The notes under the pieces are model-generated. The model saw only the letters and a program-made list of their open reading frames with translations. It ran no database searches and had not been told where the DNA came from. A program made the position numbers and the translations under genes. A DNA stretch of 47,891 nucleotides from Planctomycetaceae bacterium (GTDB lineage Bacteria > Planctomycetota > Planctomycetia > Planctomycetales > Planctomycetaceae): positions 1-47,891 of the forward strand of contig JAQWSQ010000008.1 in assembly GCA_029243145.1 (NCBI GenBank). Direction: 5' to 3'. This document shows, one piece after another, positions 23,492 through 32,172 of the stretch; position 1 is the first letter of the stretch, and every line of letters begins with the position of its first letter.

Positions 23492-26248
23492 ATGAGCAAT
23501 CCGTTCAACGCGGACGCGACGTTGTCCACCGCCGCCGGTGAGTTCAAATATTATAGCTTGCAAAAATTAGCCGATGATGGCGTGGGCGATATCGCCACCC
23601 TCCCCTACTCCATTCGGATTCTATTGGAAGCGTGTTTGCGAAACGTGGATGGTTTCATTGTCAGTGAAGACGATGTTCGCGGACTCGCGAACTGGCAGGC
23701 TCAGGCATCCGAACGAGTCGAACTTCCCTTCAAGCCGGGCCGAGTGGTCTTGCAGGACTTTACCGGAGTGCCGGCGGTCGTCGATCTCGCAGCCCTTCGC
23801 GAAGCGATGAGTCGTCTCGGCGGTGATCCGAAAAAAATCAATCCCTTAGTTCCGTGTGACTTGGTGATCGATCACTCCGTTCAGGTTGATCAGTTTGCCT
23901 CCGAGTTGGCGTTACAATTCAATGTCGATAAAGAATTCGAACGGAATCAGGAACGCTACGAGTTTCTGAAATGGGGGCAGCAAGCGTTTGAAAACTTCGG
24001 CGTAGTTCCTCCCGCGACTGGTATCGTCCATCAAGTGAACTTGGAGTACCTTGCGAAAGGTGTGCTGACCTCTGATGGCGTCGCCTTTCCTGATAGTCTC
24101 GTCGGTACCGACAGTCATACCACAATGATTCACGGCTTGGGCGTACTCGGTTGGGGTGTCGGCGGGATTGAAGCCGAAGCCGTCATGCTCGGTCAGCCCA
24201 TTTACATGCTGACCCCCGAAGTGGTCGGCTTCCGGTTATCGGGACAACTTCCCGAAGGAGCCACCGCGACCGACCTGGTCCTCACAGTCACCCAGATGTT
24301 ACGCGCACATGGTGTTGTTGGTAAGTTTGTCGAGTTTTACGGACCGGGTTTGAGCCAGATGTCTCTCCCCGACCGTGCGACCTTAGCCAACATGGCTCCC
24401 GAATACGGTGCCACCATGGGATTCTTCCCCGTCGATGACGAAACGCTCCGCTACATGGAACGGACGGGCCGGCCTGCCGAACTGATCGATCTGGTCGAGA
24501 AATATTACAAAGCTCAAGGCATGTTCCGTACAGACGACTCGCCCGAGCCACGTTTTACCAGTTCTCTGGAACTCGACCTGAGTGATGTTGAGCCTTCTTT
24601 GGCCGGACCAAAACGTCCGCAAGACCGAATTTTGCTCTCGAATATGAAGTCGCAATGGCGCAATGATCTGGGAGCCGTCTTTGACAAGCCCTCTCCCACA
24701 AGTACTTCATCACCTGGCTCCATGACTTCAGAAGGTGGCACAGAAAACGAAGCCGAGGCGGCAGTCGCCGTGGCAGACGATCCCGGTTCCACCGGTGTTC
24801 CGGTGGAATACAACGGTCAGAAGTTTGAACTCAAGCACGGCTCGGTGGTCATTGCCGCCATCACCAGTTGCACAAACACCAGTAACCCGTCCGTCATGAT
24901 GGCTGCCGGTTTGGTGGCACGCAATGCACTTCAAAAAGGCTTAAGCTCAAAGCCGTGGGTGAAAACTTCACTCGCTCCCGGAAGCCGCGTTGTGACCGAT
25001 TACCTCAAAAAAGCGGAACTCGATGATGACCTCGATGCTCTCGGGTTCCAGACGGTCGGCTATGGTTGCACCACCTGCATTGGTAACAGCGGTCCCCTGC
25101 CCGATGAAATTGCCGCCGGTATTGAGCAAGGTGACTTGGTGGCTAGCTCGGTCCTGTCAGGAAATCGAAATTTTGAAGGCCGCGTGAATCAGCACGTCAA
25201 AGCCAACTACCTCGCTTCACCACCTCTCGTGGTGGCCTATGCTCTCGCCGGAACGACTGATATCGACATGATCAACGAGCCGCTCGGTCAAGATACCGAC
25301 GGCAACGATGTCTTTCTGAAAGATCTCTGGCCAACGCAAAAAGAAATCTCCGATACGGTCGCGTCCTGCATGTCTCCCGACATGTACACGACACAATATT
25401 CTCAGGCAACGGACGGGCCGCCGGAGTGGCAAGCCATCGAGACGAGTACGGGCGAACTTTATTCCTGGAATGAAAACAGCACCTACGTTCAAGAACCGCC
25501 GTTCTTTGTCGATATGCCTGCCGAGCCGTCTGCCATCACAAGTATTCAAGACGCAAATGTATTGGTCTCCGTGGGTGATTCCACCACGACCGACCACATT
25601 AGCCCTGCCGGTGCGATCAAGCCAAGTTCTCCTGCTGGGAAATACCTGCAAGAGAACGGCGTCGAGATTGCCGATTTCAACAGTTACGGCTCGCGTCGTG
25701 GAAACGACCGGGTCATGACACGCGGTACCTTCGCCAATATCCGCTTGCGAAACTTGTTGGCTCCCGGAACGGAAGGTGGCGTGACAACGTATCTTCCCAC
25801 CGGCGAAGAGACTTCGATCTACGAAGCCTCGATGAAATATCAAGCCGAAGGGACATCATTGGTGGTGTTGGCCGGTAAAGAATACGGCACCGGATCATCC
25901 CGCGACTGGGCCGCGAAGGGAACCTTCCTGCTTGGCGTGAAAGCCGTGCTAGCCGAATCGTACGAACGCATCCACCGATCTAACCTGATCGGAATGGGCG
26001 TGTTGCCTCTTCAATTCCGCGAAGGCGAAAGCCGAGATGCACTAGAGCTCGACGGCACCGAAAAGTACACGATCCAACTTTCGGACGATCTCAAGCCGGG
26101 GCAAGCCGTCGAAGTGACCGCCGTCAAAGAGGACGGTTCGGAAGTGAACTTCACAACGAAGTGCCGAATCGATACTCCCGTCGAAGTGGAATACTACCGC
26201 AACGGCGGTATCCTGCATTACGTCCTACGTCAATTGGCGAAGGGTTGA
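23492..26248 (+). CDS. acnA: Aconitate hydratase A
   Basis: Aconitase isomerises citrate to isocitrate in the TCA cycle using a [4Fe-4S] cluster. The 918-residue protein is of AcnA/IRP type. Visible features are [20 protein letters not shown], the cluster cysteines in SCTNTSNP (about 459) and [10 protein letters not shown] (about 525 and 528), [14 protein letters not shown], and [13 protein letters not shown]. It is slightly longer than the roughly 890-residue norm. A low-complexity Ser/Thr/Glu/Ala insert of about 40 residues near 396-438 separates the first domains from the cysteine loop. GGGAG precedes the ATG. It is a single-gene unit between two copies of a non-coding repeat. Confidence 0.97.
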   Translation: MSNPFNADATLSTAAGEFKYYSLQKLADDGVGDIATLPYSIRILLEACLRNVDGFIVSEDDVRGLANWQAQASERVELPFKPGRVVLQDFTGVPAVVDLAALREAMSRLGGDPKKINPLVPCDLVIDHSVQVDQFASELALQFNVDKEFERNQERYEFLKWGQQAFENFGVVPPATGIVHQVNLEYLAKGVLTSDGVAFPDSLVGTDSHTTMIHGLGVLGWGVGGIEAEAVMLGQPIYMLTPEVVGFRLSGQLPEGATATDLVLTVTQMLRAHGVVGKFVEFYGPGLSQMSLPDRATLANMAPEYGATMGFFPVDDETLRYMERTGRPAELIDLVEKYYKAQGMFRTDDSPEPRFTSSLELDLSDVEPSLAGPKRPQDRILLSNMKSQWRNDLGAVFDKPSPTSTSSPGSMTSEGGTENEAEAAVAVADDPGSTGVPVEYNGQKFELKHGSVVIAAITSCTNTSNPSVMMAAGLVARNALQKGLSSKPWVKTSLAPGSRVVTDYLKKAELDDDLDALGFQTVGYGCTTCIGNSGPLPDEIAAGIEQGDLVASSVLSGNRNFEGRVNQHVKANYLASPPLVVAYALAGTTDIDMINEPLGQDTDGNDVFLKDLWPTQKEISDTVASCMSPDMYTTQYSQATDGPPEWQAIETSTGELYSWNENSTYVQEPPFFVDMPAEPSAITSIQDANVLVSVGDSTTTDHISPAGAIKPSSPAGKYLQENGVEIADFNSYGSRRGNDRVMTRGTFANIRLRNLLAPGTEGGVTTYLPTGEETSIYEASMKYQAEGTSLVVLAGKEYGTGSSRDWAAKGTFLLGVKAVLAESYERIHRSNLIGMGVLPLQFREGESRDALELDGTEKYTIQLSDDLKPGQAVEVTAVKEDGSEVNFTTKCRIDTPVEVEYYRNGGILHYVLRQLAKG

Positions 26249-26279
26249 TTGCAGTTCCAAAGAAGTAGGTGAGTCGATT

Positions 26280-26351
26280 AGACGAGCAGCGTGGGTTGTC
26301 CGAGCGTAGCGAGCCGTAGCCCAATCTACAGGCTGGGTCGCCCGCTCGTCT
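26280..26351. repeat. Hairpin element downstream of acnA
   Basis: AGACGAGC (26280-26287) and GCTCGTCT (26344-26351) close a 72-base element whose interior holds TGGGTT, CGAGCGTAGCGAG and GTAGCCCA, a REP-like vocabulary. There is no T-run. It may protect the acnA transcript end or be a mobile repeat. Confidence 0.5.
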
Positions 26352-26459
26352 GGATTTCATGACTTATAGACAGACAGTACCGGTCTGGAGGCTGGCAGCA
26401 TATCTGATTACTGTTGCGAAAAATAACAGCCTGCGATAATGGAGAGGGTCAATTCTGTG

Positions 26460-26987
26460 ATGCAAGTCGCCAAAAAAAACTTATACGGAGTTTTGATCAC
26501 TCTTGCGGGAACATTGTTCGTGTATTCTTACCCTGGAGTGTTCGTAACAATTTATCGCTATTTAGTTCCAGTGACGGTGACAATCATCGTACCCGATGGC
26601 TACAGAGGACCAATCGCCATCATACAAGCGTCGGAGGATAAGGATACTGAAGGTGCTCGAAATCCTTATGAAATCGTTATTCCTCCAAATGGAATTGCAA
26701 AGAGTTGGATTCCAGGCATTCTACCCAGAGAGTACTATTCATTCGCAAAATACTAGAATAGAGACAAGATACCCGAAGAAAGCGAACTTGAGTACTATGA
26801 CCCTTCAAGAGTGGTATTTAGCTTTGGAGGAATGGTTTCATACAATTCGAGTAGTGACTCTAGGGGTAGACGAATATTCGAACGTACGTTCGTCACTGGA
26901 TTTGTCGGGACAGAACGAGAAAGAGCGGAGTTTCAATACAGGGAATGGTTTCTTAAAACAATCAAAGAAACACCAGAGTCCGAATAA
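26460..26987 (+). pseudogene. Membrane-anchored hypothetical protein split by an in-frame TAG
   Basis: From ATG 26460 (GGAGAGGG upstream) the frame encodes MQVAKKNLYGVLITLAGTLF with a single membrane helix, then an outside-facing part (VPVTVTIIVPDGYRG...) up to TAG at 26754-26756. The same frame then stays open for 76 codons to TAA at 26985-26987, with protein-like composition (IPEESELEYYDPSRVVFSFG, FVGTERERAEFQYREWF). The simplest reading is one 174-residue gene broken by a nonsense mutation. Alternatively the first 98 codons could be a complete short protein. No family recognised. Confidence 0.55.
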
Positions 26988-27073
26988 CTTTAATACGTTT
27001 AATCACTGAATTTTGACAAACCAAAACGAGTTGTTTGGGTTAGCCGGGTGTCATGTTCTCACTGTCTACGGCA

Positions 27074-27096
27074 CACCGATCGACAAGCGATCGGTG
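27074..27096. repeat. Perfect REP-like palindrome
   Basis: CACCGATCG and CGATCGGTG are separated by ACAAG. No T-run follows, so a terminator is unlikely. Confidence 0.6.
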
Positions 27097-27362
27097 GTAC
27101 CCTGCTTCGATTCGGCTCATTCTTTCTCTACGCCGCTGCGTCTCTGCGTGAGTCAAACTCTTTCACTGGGGCTATGCTCGCGTTCCGAAATGCAAAGTAT
27201 GCATGGGTATTCAGAGTTCGATATTCTATTCAAACTTTTGAGAGCCCCAGCCACACTTCTCACAAGTTCTCGGCGGTTGAGCTGTCTCATCCCTCGTGAA
27301 GAAGGAGATGCGATTTCTAGCGCGTTCGGCCTCGCTTCCTCGCTCTGCTCGGCGGCCTTCAC

Positions 27363-27806
27363 TTGCTCGCCCGAGGGCTATGGATCGGTTCGCGTTTCTT
27401 CGCTTCTCGGCGGCTGTGCGTCAAAAAATGATCGCTCAAACTCGTCTTGCCAAACTTTCGATACCAGAGTTAGCGTTCGTGCTTCGCCTGACGGCGACTC
27501 GATCTTTTGCAATTAGAACGTCATCGCAACTCGATAGCGTGTTGAAGAATGACGACCGCTGCAACGTGAGAAAGGAAGCGATCTCGCGTGACGTGGAAGG
27601 TACGTCCATGCAAAAAGTGGTATCTCTTCAAAGCGAATCAGTCAACGCAAAGTGATGAGTGCCAACAGCTTGCTCAAGGGTATGGAAGATTCGGAATCAA
27701 GATTCGGCAACATTTGGGGCAAGATTTGGTCAAGATTCGGTCGAGGTGTGTCCCCCATTTTCCGAATCTTGAACTCTTGAATCGGGTGTTGAGTGTTTGA
27801 GAGATA
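27363..27806 (+). repeat. Long dispersed non-coding repeat, copy B (downstream of acnA)
   Basis: Partner of 22843-23270. The 5' 110 bases are strongly similar and the rest is recognisable by shared blocks. It carries short internal direct repeats of the type AAGATTCGG near 27685-27745. Confidence 0.55.
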
Positions 27807-27850
27807 AGAGTGCGCGGCCAAGGATCGTTTCATCCGTTGCTGAGTCGCGC

Positions 27851-27892
27851 AAAAGAAAACCGGCTGACGAAAGAATATCCTGCCAACCGGTT
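27851..27892 (-). terminator. Likely terminator of the secreted hypothetical gene
   Basis: On the minus strand AACCGG...CCGGTT forms a stem with internal TG/CA pairs around a loop of about 20 bases and is followed by TTCTTTT, just after the stop codon at 27920. Confidence 0.6.
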
Positions 27893-27919
27893 ATTTGTGA
27901 ATGAATATGAATCTCGCGA

Positions 27920-28618
27920 TTAATCTTTTTCCGGCATCGGATCGGGAGGCAGTGGTGCCGGGTTACCGAGGTCAGGGCCGGGGAGCTCACCAGGTTCACC
28001 CAAGTTTGTGGCGGGTGCTCCCAAGTCAATAGACGGTGATGAGTCGGGTGCTTCCGGCGTGAAGGACTCGCCGCTGTTGTTCATGCCGTTTTGGAGCATT
28101 TGCATCACATATGGTTTGTATTTGTCGATCATCTCTTCCAGCTTTTCAGCCGGAATGGTGAATCTGATGGCTCCCTTTTCGACGGTAATAAACATTGGTT
28201 CGCGTCCTCTTTTCACCATCGTAATGATGAGATCCGACGGGAAGAGGTCGTCCGACTCTGGAACATACTTGGCGACCGGTTGCGGAAGGCGACGTCTGTT
28301 CTTGCCTCCAATTTGGATCGCGCCACCCAGCAATTGAATATCGACGCCGCCGGGGCCGATGTCTCCGTCGACGATCCCACGATTTTTACCAAAGCGAATG
28401 CGGGTCGGTTTAGGGTCGGGGTTTTCCTGTTTGTGTTGAATCAATGCCTGGAGTTCCCGACGAGCTTCGGGGGAAAGGGAATTCAAATCCTGGTCAGTAA
28501 TGACGACCGGTCTTTGATCCGTTTTATGATCGGCAAAAGCGGTGTTTACACAGACAAGAAAAGCTACGAGAAAAGCTGTCAGTATCGGCGGTAGATATCC
28601 ATTCAGTCGAGAAGCCAT
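27920..28618 (-). CDS. Secreted hypothetical protein with Pro-rich C-terminus
   Basis: A 232-residue protein with a signal peptide (MASRLNGYLPPILTAFLVAF..., cleavage near FADHK). A middle domain includes LSPEARRELQALIQHKQEN and PMFITVEKGAIRFTIPAEKL. The tail is rich in Pro, Gly and Asp with repeated LG-P units. ATG 28618 follows GGAG with correct spacing and is preferred to the upstream Met at 28630. No enzymatic motif or known family is seen. It is a single gene with its own terminator. Confidence 0.7.
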   Translation of the reverse strand: MASRLNGYLPPILTAFLVAFLVCVNTAFADHKTDQRPVVITDQDLNSLSPEARRELQALIQHKQENPDPKPTRIRFGKNRGIVDGDIGPGGVDIQLLGGAIQIGGKNRRRLPQPVAKYVPESDDLFPSDLIITMVKRGREPMFITVEKGAIRFTIPAEKLEEMIDKYKPYVMQMLQNGMNNSGESFTPEAPDSSPSIDLGAPATNLGEPGELPGPDLGNPAPLPPDPMPEKD

Positions 28619-28870
28619 GATGCACTCCATTTCGCTATCAGGTAAGGTCTTCGAATAACCCCATTTTCATTGATCTGTCGTGTTACGGCAATGCCTTGAC
28701 CCCGGAGAAAATGAAGATTTCAGTGATCGGTCACTGGGTACGCAAGGATTTGAGTGTCAAATATCTGGTTTCAGGATGATGATTTTGACTGGCCAAACTG
28801 CAGTTCGTCTATGATTGGCAATTGCAGTTCTCTCAAGAATATAGGACAGGTTCTAGCTTTTAATCATTCA

Positions 28871-28903
28871 AAGCCGTTGTCACTTCTTGTGAGAGTGGCT
28901 TTT
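28871..28903. terminator. Hairpin at the 3' end of the hydrolase gene
   Basis: AAGCC-GTTGTCAC and GTGAGAGTGGCTT form an imperfect stem around TTCTT at the stop codon of the minus-strand hydrolase. The T-run lies on the plus strand (six T), while on the minus strand only TTT follows, so its efficiency for the hydrolase gene is uncertain. Confidence 0.5.
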
Positions 28904-29713
28904 TTATTTGTCGTTGTCTGATGATTGTCTCCGTTGATTGAAGAGCCATTTTAAAACTTCTCGGTTGGCGTAGGTTTGCGTCCACGAGTTATGGCCCACA
29001 CCGGGGTAAATCGTCACTGTCGGTGTTCCCCCTGCCTGCTTAATCGCTTCGATCATGCGTGTGGTGCGAATCAGCGGTACGGCAGTATCCTTGTCGCCAT
29101 GAAACGCCCAGATGGGGAGTGATGTTAATTGATTTGCGTAGTTCTCGTCAGCACCTCCGCAGACAGGAATGGCAGCGGCAAAATAATCTGGTTTGCGTTG
29201 TATGAAATCCCAAGTCCCATAGCCTCCCATGGAAAGCCCCGTGATATAAATTCGATTGATATCAACAGGGAGATTCTTTGTGGTTTGTTGCATCAATTCG
29301 TTGGTGAGATTTAACGGAATCGACATCTTTGCGGGCATGTCGTGTTCGGTTTTCGTCCAGTCAACTTCAACCCATTTTCGTTCAGCAGGACATTGCGGTG
29401 CGATGACGAAACAAGGGAAGTCAATACGGTTGTCGGGTTTGATGAATTCAGAGAGTCCGTGTACCAATTGTTTCGTGTTGTCGTTTCCTCGCTCACCCGC
29501 ACCATGCAGAAAAAGAACTAGCGGATATTTTTTACCCGGCGTGATTTCTGGAGGTGTCAGAAATCGGTAAAGGAGCTTTTGGTCTCCCGAAGTGTAAGTG
29601 TTTTTCTGATAGGTTTCTTTCACCGTTTCTGTGTTCTGCGCATTACTGTGATTCGTTATAGACATGATTGATATGATCCCACAGAAATAAGTCAGTAAAT
29701 ACTTGGCTTGCAT
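28904..29713 (-). CDS. Secreted alpha/beta hydrolase, esterase or peptidase-like
   Basis: A 269-residue exported protein (signal peptide MQAKYLLTYFCGIISIMSIT, cleavage near SNAQN). The alpha/beta-hydrolase fold shows an oxyanion segment LFLHGAGERGND, the nucleophile elbow GLSMGGYGTWDF (Ser161), the acid in HGDKDTAVPL (Asp209) and the His in GVGHNSW (His241). It resembles the predicted phospholipase/carboxylesterase and prolyl-oligopeptidase-like group often linked to polysaccharide breakdown. The substrate is unknown. It is divergent from the rluA-type gene with a spacer of about 150 bases. Confidence 0.85.
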   Translation of the reverse strand: MQAKYLLTYFCGIISIMSITNHSNAQNTETVKETYQKNTYTSGDQKLLYRFLTPPEITPGKKYPLVLFLHGAGERGNDNTKQLVHGLSEFIKPDNRIDFPCFVIAPQCPAERKWVEVDWTKTEHDMPAKMSIPLNLTNELMQQTTKNLPVDINRIYITGLSMGGYGTWDFIQRKPDYFAAAIPVCGGADENYANQLTSLPIWAFHGDKDTAVPLIRTTRMIEAIKQAGGTPTVTIYPGVGHNSWTQTYANREVLKWLFNQRRQSSDNDK

Positions 29714-29861
29714 GTTGTTCTCCCGGTGTGTTGTGACTTGTGCATTGTGGCTAATTGCAGCAAGAGAAGCGAATTAAAAACGGTCAACTCGCGATAGCAT
29801 GGAAATACGGGAACCAGTCTGCGAAGATTGATGTCGATTGATTGTTGGTCTTCGTGTAAAG

Positions 29862-30914
29862 ATGCCCATGGTTGTGCCGCTGACAATTGAACTGACTGTC
29901 GAAGAGTATCTGAGCGGCAACCGCGTGGATACGTTTCTCGGCAAACATCTGCGCAATTATAGCCCTTGGCGAATTCAGCGAATGGTCCAACATCGGGCAG
30001 CAACGATTGATGGCCGTGTCGTCGAGAATACCGAACGTGTTTATCCTGGGCAACGACTCGTCGTACGGCTGTTAGAGCCTCCTGACAAACTGATTGCCCC
30101 GCAAGCGGCTGAGCTGGATATTATTTTCGAAGATCCGTGGATTCTGGTGATCAATAAGCCGGCGGGTGTTATCTGTCATCCTGTGGGCGATTATCAGACC
30201 GATACGTTATGTCATTACGTGCAAGCTCACTTGGATCGCCAATCGATCTGCCGGGGAGCGATGCGCCCCGGGATTGTTCATCGTCTCGACCGGCAGACGA
30301 GTGGTGCGATTGTCGTTACTAAGGATCACCTTTCTCATCGGTTGGTTTCCATTGAGTTTCAGGCAGGACGTGTCTCGAAAGCGTATTTGGCGTTAACAGA
30401 AGGTGTCGTTATCCAAGATGAGATGATGGTTGATTATTCCATTGGTCAGTCATCAGGCGACACCATTCTCATGTCGGCCAAGGCCGATGCACGAGATGCC
30501 AAACCCTCAAGAACACGAGTTCGAGTCCTCCAGCGATTTGCCGATCATACTTTTGTTGAAGCCAAACCCTATACCGGACGCAATCATCAAATACGAGTCC
30601 ATCTGGCAGAAGTCGGTCATCCCATCGTGGGGGATGAATATTACTTGGCCCGAGGAGGACTAAAACCGAAACGGCCAGATTATTCAGCAGGTTATGATTG
30701 GGGAGACGAAATTCCTAACAGCGTTGATCCTGTCACAGGGCTTACACGTCACTTCTTACACGCCTATCGACTCGAATTCTCTCATCCCATCACGGAAGAG
30801 TGGATGACGTTTTTTGCGCCGCTGACTCCTGATCTGAATGCCGCGCTGCACTGTTTATCAAAAGACCCGTCGGACATCACAAGCGACGCAAGTTCTGCTT
30901 CAAAAAACCGATGA
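29862..30914 (+). CDS. RluA-family RNA pseudouridine synthase
   Basis: A 350-residue enzyme that isomerises uridine to pseudouridine in rRNA or tRNA. An N-terminal S4-like RNA-binding region (about 10-70, RVDTFLGKHLRNYSPWRIQR) is followed by the catalytic domain: INKPAGVICHP, the active-site motif HRLDRQTSG with Asp143, and YTGRNHQIRVHL. The motifs place it in the RluA/RluC/RluD group, but the target position cannot be assigned. The start is taken at ATG 29862; the frame is open from a TTG at 29838 but lacks a better ribosome site. It overlaps the next gene tail to tail by 15 bases. Confidence 0.9.
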   Translation: MPMVVPLTIELTVEEYLSGNRVDTFLGKHLRNYSPWRIQRMVQHRAATIDGRVVENTERVYPGQRLVVRLLEPPDKLIAPQAAELDIIFEDPWILVINKPAGVICHPVGDYQTDTLCHYVQAHLDRQSICRGAMRPGIVHRLDRQTSGAIVVTKDHLSHRLVSIEFQAGRVSKAYLALTEGVVIQDEMMVDYSIGQSSGDTILMSAKADARDAKPSRTRVRVLQRFADHTFVEAKPYTGRNHQIRVHLAEVGHPIVGDEYYLARGGLKPKRPDYSAGYDWGDEIPNSVDPVTGLTRHFLHAYRLEFSHPITEEWMTFFAPLTPDLNAALHCLSKDPSDITSDASSASKNR

Positions 30915-31709
30915 CGAAAACTTCTCTCTCAAAGTTTGAAAGTTGGGTGAGAACTGGGTGTGTGGTGCATCGATATTGTGTTGAGGTCTGCTCGTTTCGG
31001 TGGCAAACACGTAGAGCCCCGTTCGATAAACGTCTCCCGTGACCAGGCAGAAATCAAACTCGCCCGCAGGACTTTCTGCGACCGATAACATCTTCTGCTG
31101 ATCCAGACGTAGGATGCCTCGTTGATTGGCTTCATCTTCTAATTCTGCCAATTCAAACTCAAACTCCGGGAGATTCCATCCGGTACGCGAGATGACCACA
31201 TTTCGATGCAATCGGGCGCACATGACAGCGAATCGAAGTGCCGGCAATGTATTCCCTTCGACCATGATCGATTCTGGAAGCATCTCTAATCGAGGAACCT
31301 GTGTCAGTGGGGTCACGTGAGGCACCTCTGATTGGAGCCAGCTCGGCAGCACAAATTTCGAGACACCCGCATCAAAGAATTCTTCGGCCTGCAACTCCAG
31401 TATTTCGCCACATCGAGTGGAAAGTGAGATGAAATCTTGATTGATCTCGAGCGCGTGGCCTTCAATCAAGTGGATTCCTTCTTGAGCGTAGAGTTGTGAA
31501 ACCTGCTTTTCGTGAAGTCGAAACTGCTGCTTCATCGATTTCCATGAGTGTGCTTCGTTCCAGTTCCAGGTTTCCAAGGTGAACTGAAAGAGGGATTCCA
31601 AAAAAGGTGAGGTGCGGACAATCGCCACCAAACGATTCTCATGCGCGGCTTCCAAGGCAACTCGTTGAGCGTGAGATGTCTCTCCTGTAATGACCAGATC
31701 GTATCGCAT
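30900..31709 (-). CDS. Degenerate pyridine nucleotide-disulfide oxidoreductase-like protein
   Basis: A 269-residue protein that follows the layout of the SthA/Lpd flavoprotein family but lacks its key residues. The start MRYDLVITGETSHAQRVALE mirrors the family's YDLVVIGSGPAGQ-AA-AA, yet the FAD dinucleotide motif GxGxxG is replaced by GETSHA, and no redox Cys pair follows. A second Rossmann-like unit (SIMVEGNTLPALRFAVMCAR) mirrors the NAD domain, again without its glycines. The C-terminal dimer domain is missing. It is probably a non-catalytic or repurposed relative. The start at 31709 is favoured over 31724. The assignment is by visual comparison. Confidence 0.55.
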   Translation of the reverse strand: MRYDLVITGETSHAQRVALEAAHENRLVAIVRTSPFLESLFQFTLETWNWNEAHSWKSMKQQFRLHEKQVSQLYAQEGIHLIEGHALEINQDFISLSTRCGEILELQAEEFFDAGVSKFVLPSWLQSEVPHVTPLTQVPRLEMLPESIMVEGNTLPALRFAVMCARLHRNVVISRTGWNLPEFEFELAELEDEANQRGILRLDQQKMLSVAESPAGEFDFCLVTGDVYRTGLYVFATETSRPQHNIDAPHTQFSPNFQTLREKFSSSVF

Positions 31710-31724
31710 GGGACCACAATTCAA

Positions 31725-32172
31725 GGAAGGCAGCGTTGACTTATCAGTTTGATCACCGACATTCGCCGATCATGGGATGAGAATATCCACAAGTGGGATC
31801 ACTCTCTTTCTTCACCCATCGACCGTTGTAAAACTATTCGGGATGGAAAGTCTGCGAAAACTGAGTGAAGCGGGGGATGCAAGGAGAAGAATCTGTTTGT
31901 AGCGGTTGTAGTGGCGTTCTCAAATTCCTAATTGCCACAGACGGTACAGGATAGCGGCAATGTGTAATATGTTGTGATTCGTGCGATATTACAGTCTCTG
32001 ATTGTTGGGGATGTGGGTTAAATTAGGGAGAAGAACAGCTTTCGGGAGTCTTTTCGATTTCTCAAAGATCCATATTGGATTCGAAGACGTTCTGACTGTT
32101 GTCGCAATCTCATAAATTTCATTTGTCTCACACTGATGGTGGGATACCCGCCGAATTCTCAGGAGAGAAATC
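31725..32172. other. Intergenic region before the SPFH operon
   Basis: About 450 bases separate the divergent flavoprotein-like gene and the SPFH gene. No ORF with a ribosome site, no strong hairpin and no clear consensus promoter were seen, apart from AGGAGAG just before the SPFH start at 32173. Confidence 0.4.

Larger units (their letters stand above)
26988..27850. other. Long intergenic region with repeats
   Basis: No supported gene. It contains a perfect 9-bp hairpin at 27074-27096 (CACCGATCG/CGATCGGTG) and copy B of the long dispersed repeat. The open frames here shift with repeat sequence and have no ribosome sites. Confidence 0.45.

Noticed and set aside
26988..27655. Several open frames of 60-170 codons in the region after the split membrane ORF
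   Set aside because: They overlap the dispersed repeat in different frames, lack ribosome sites and have unusual compositions.
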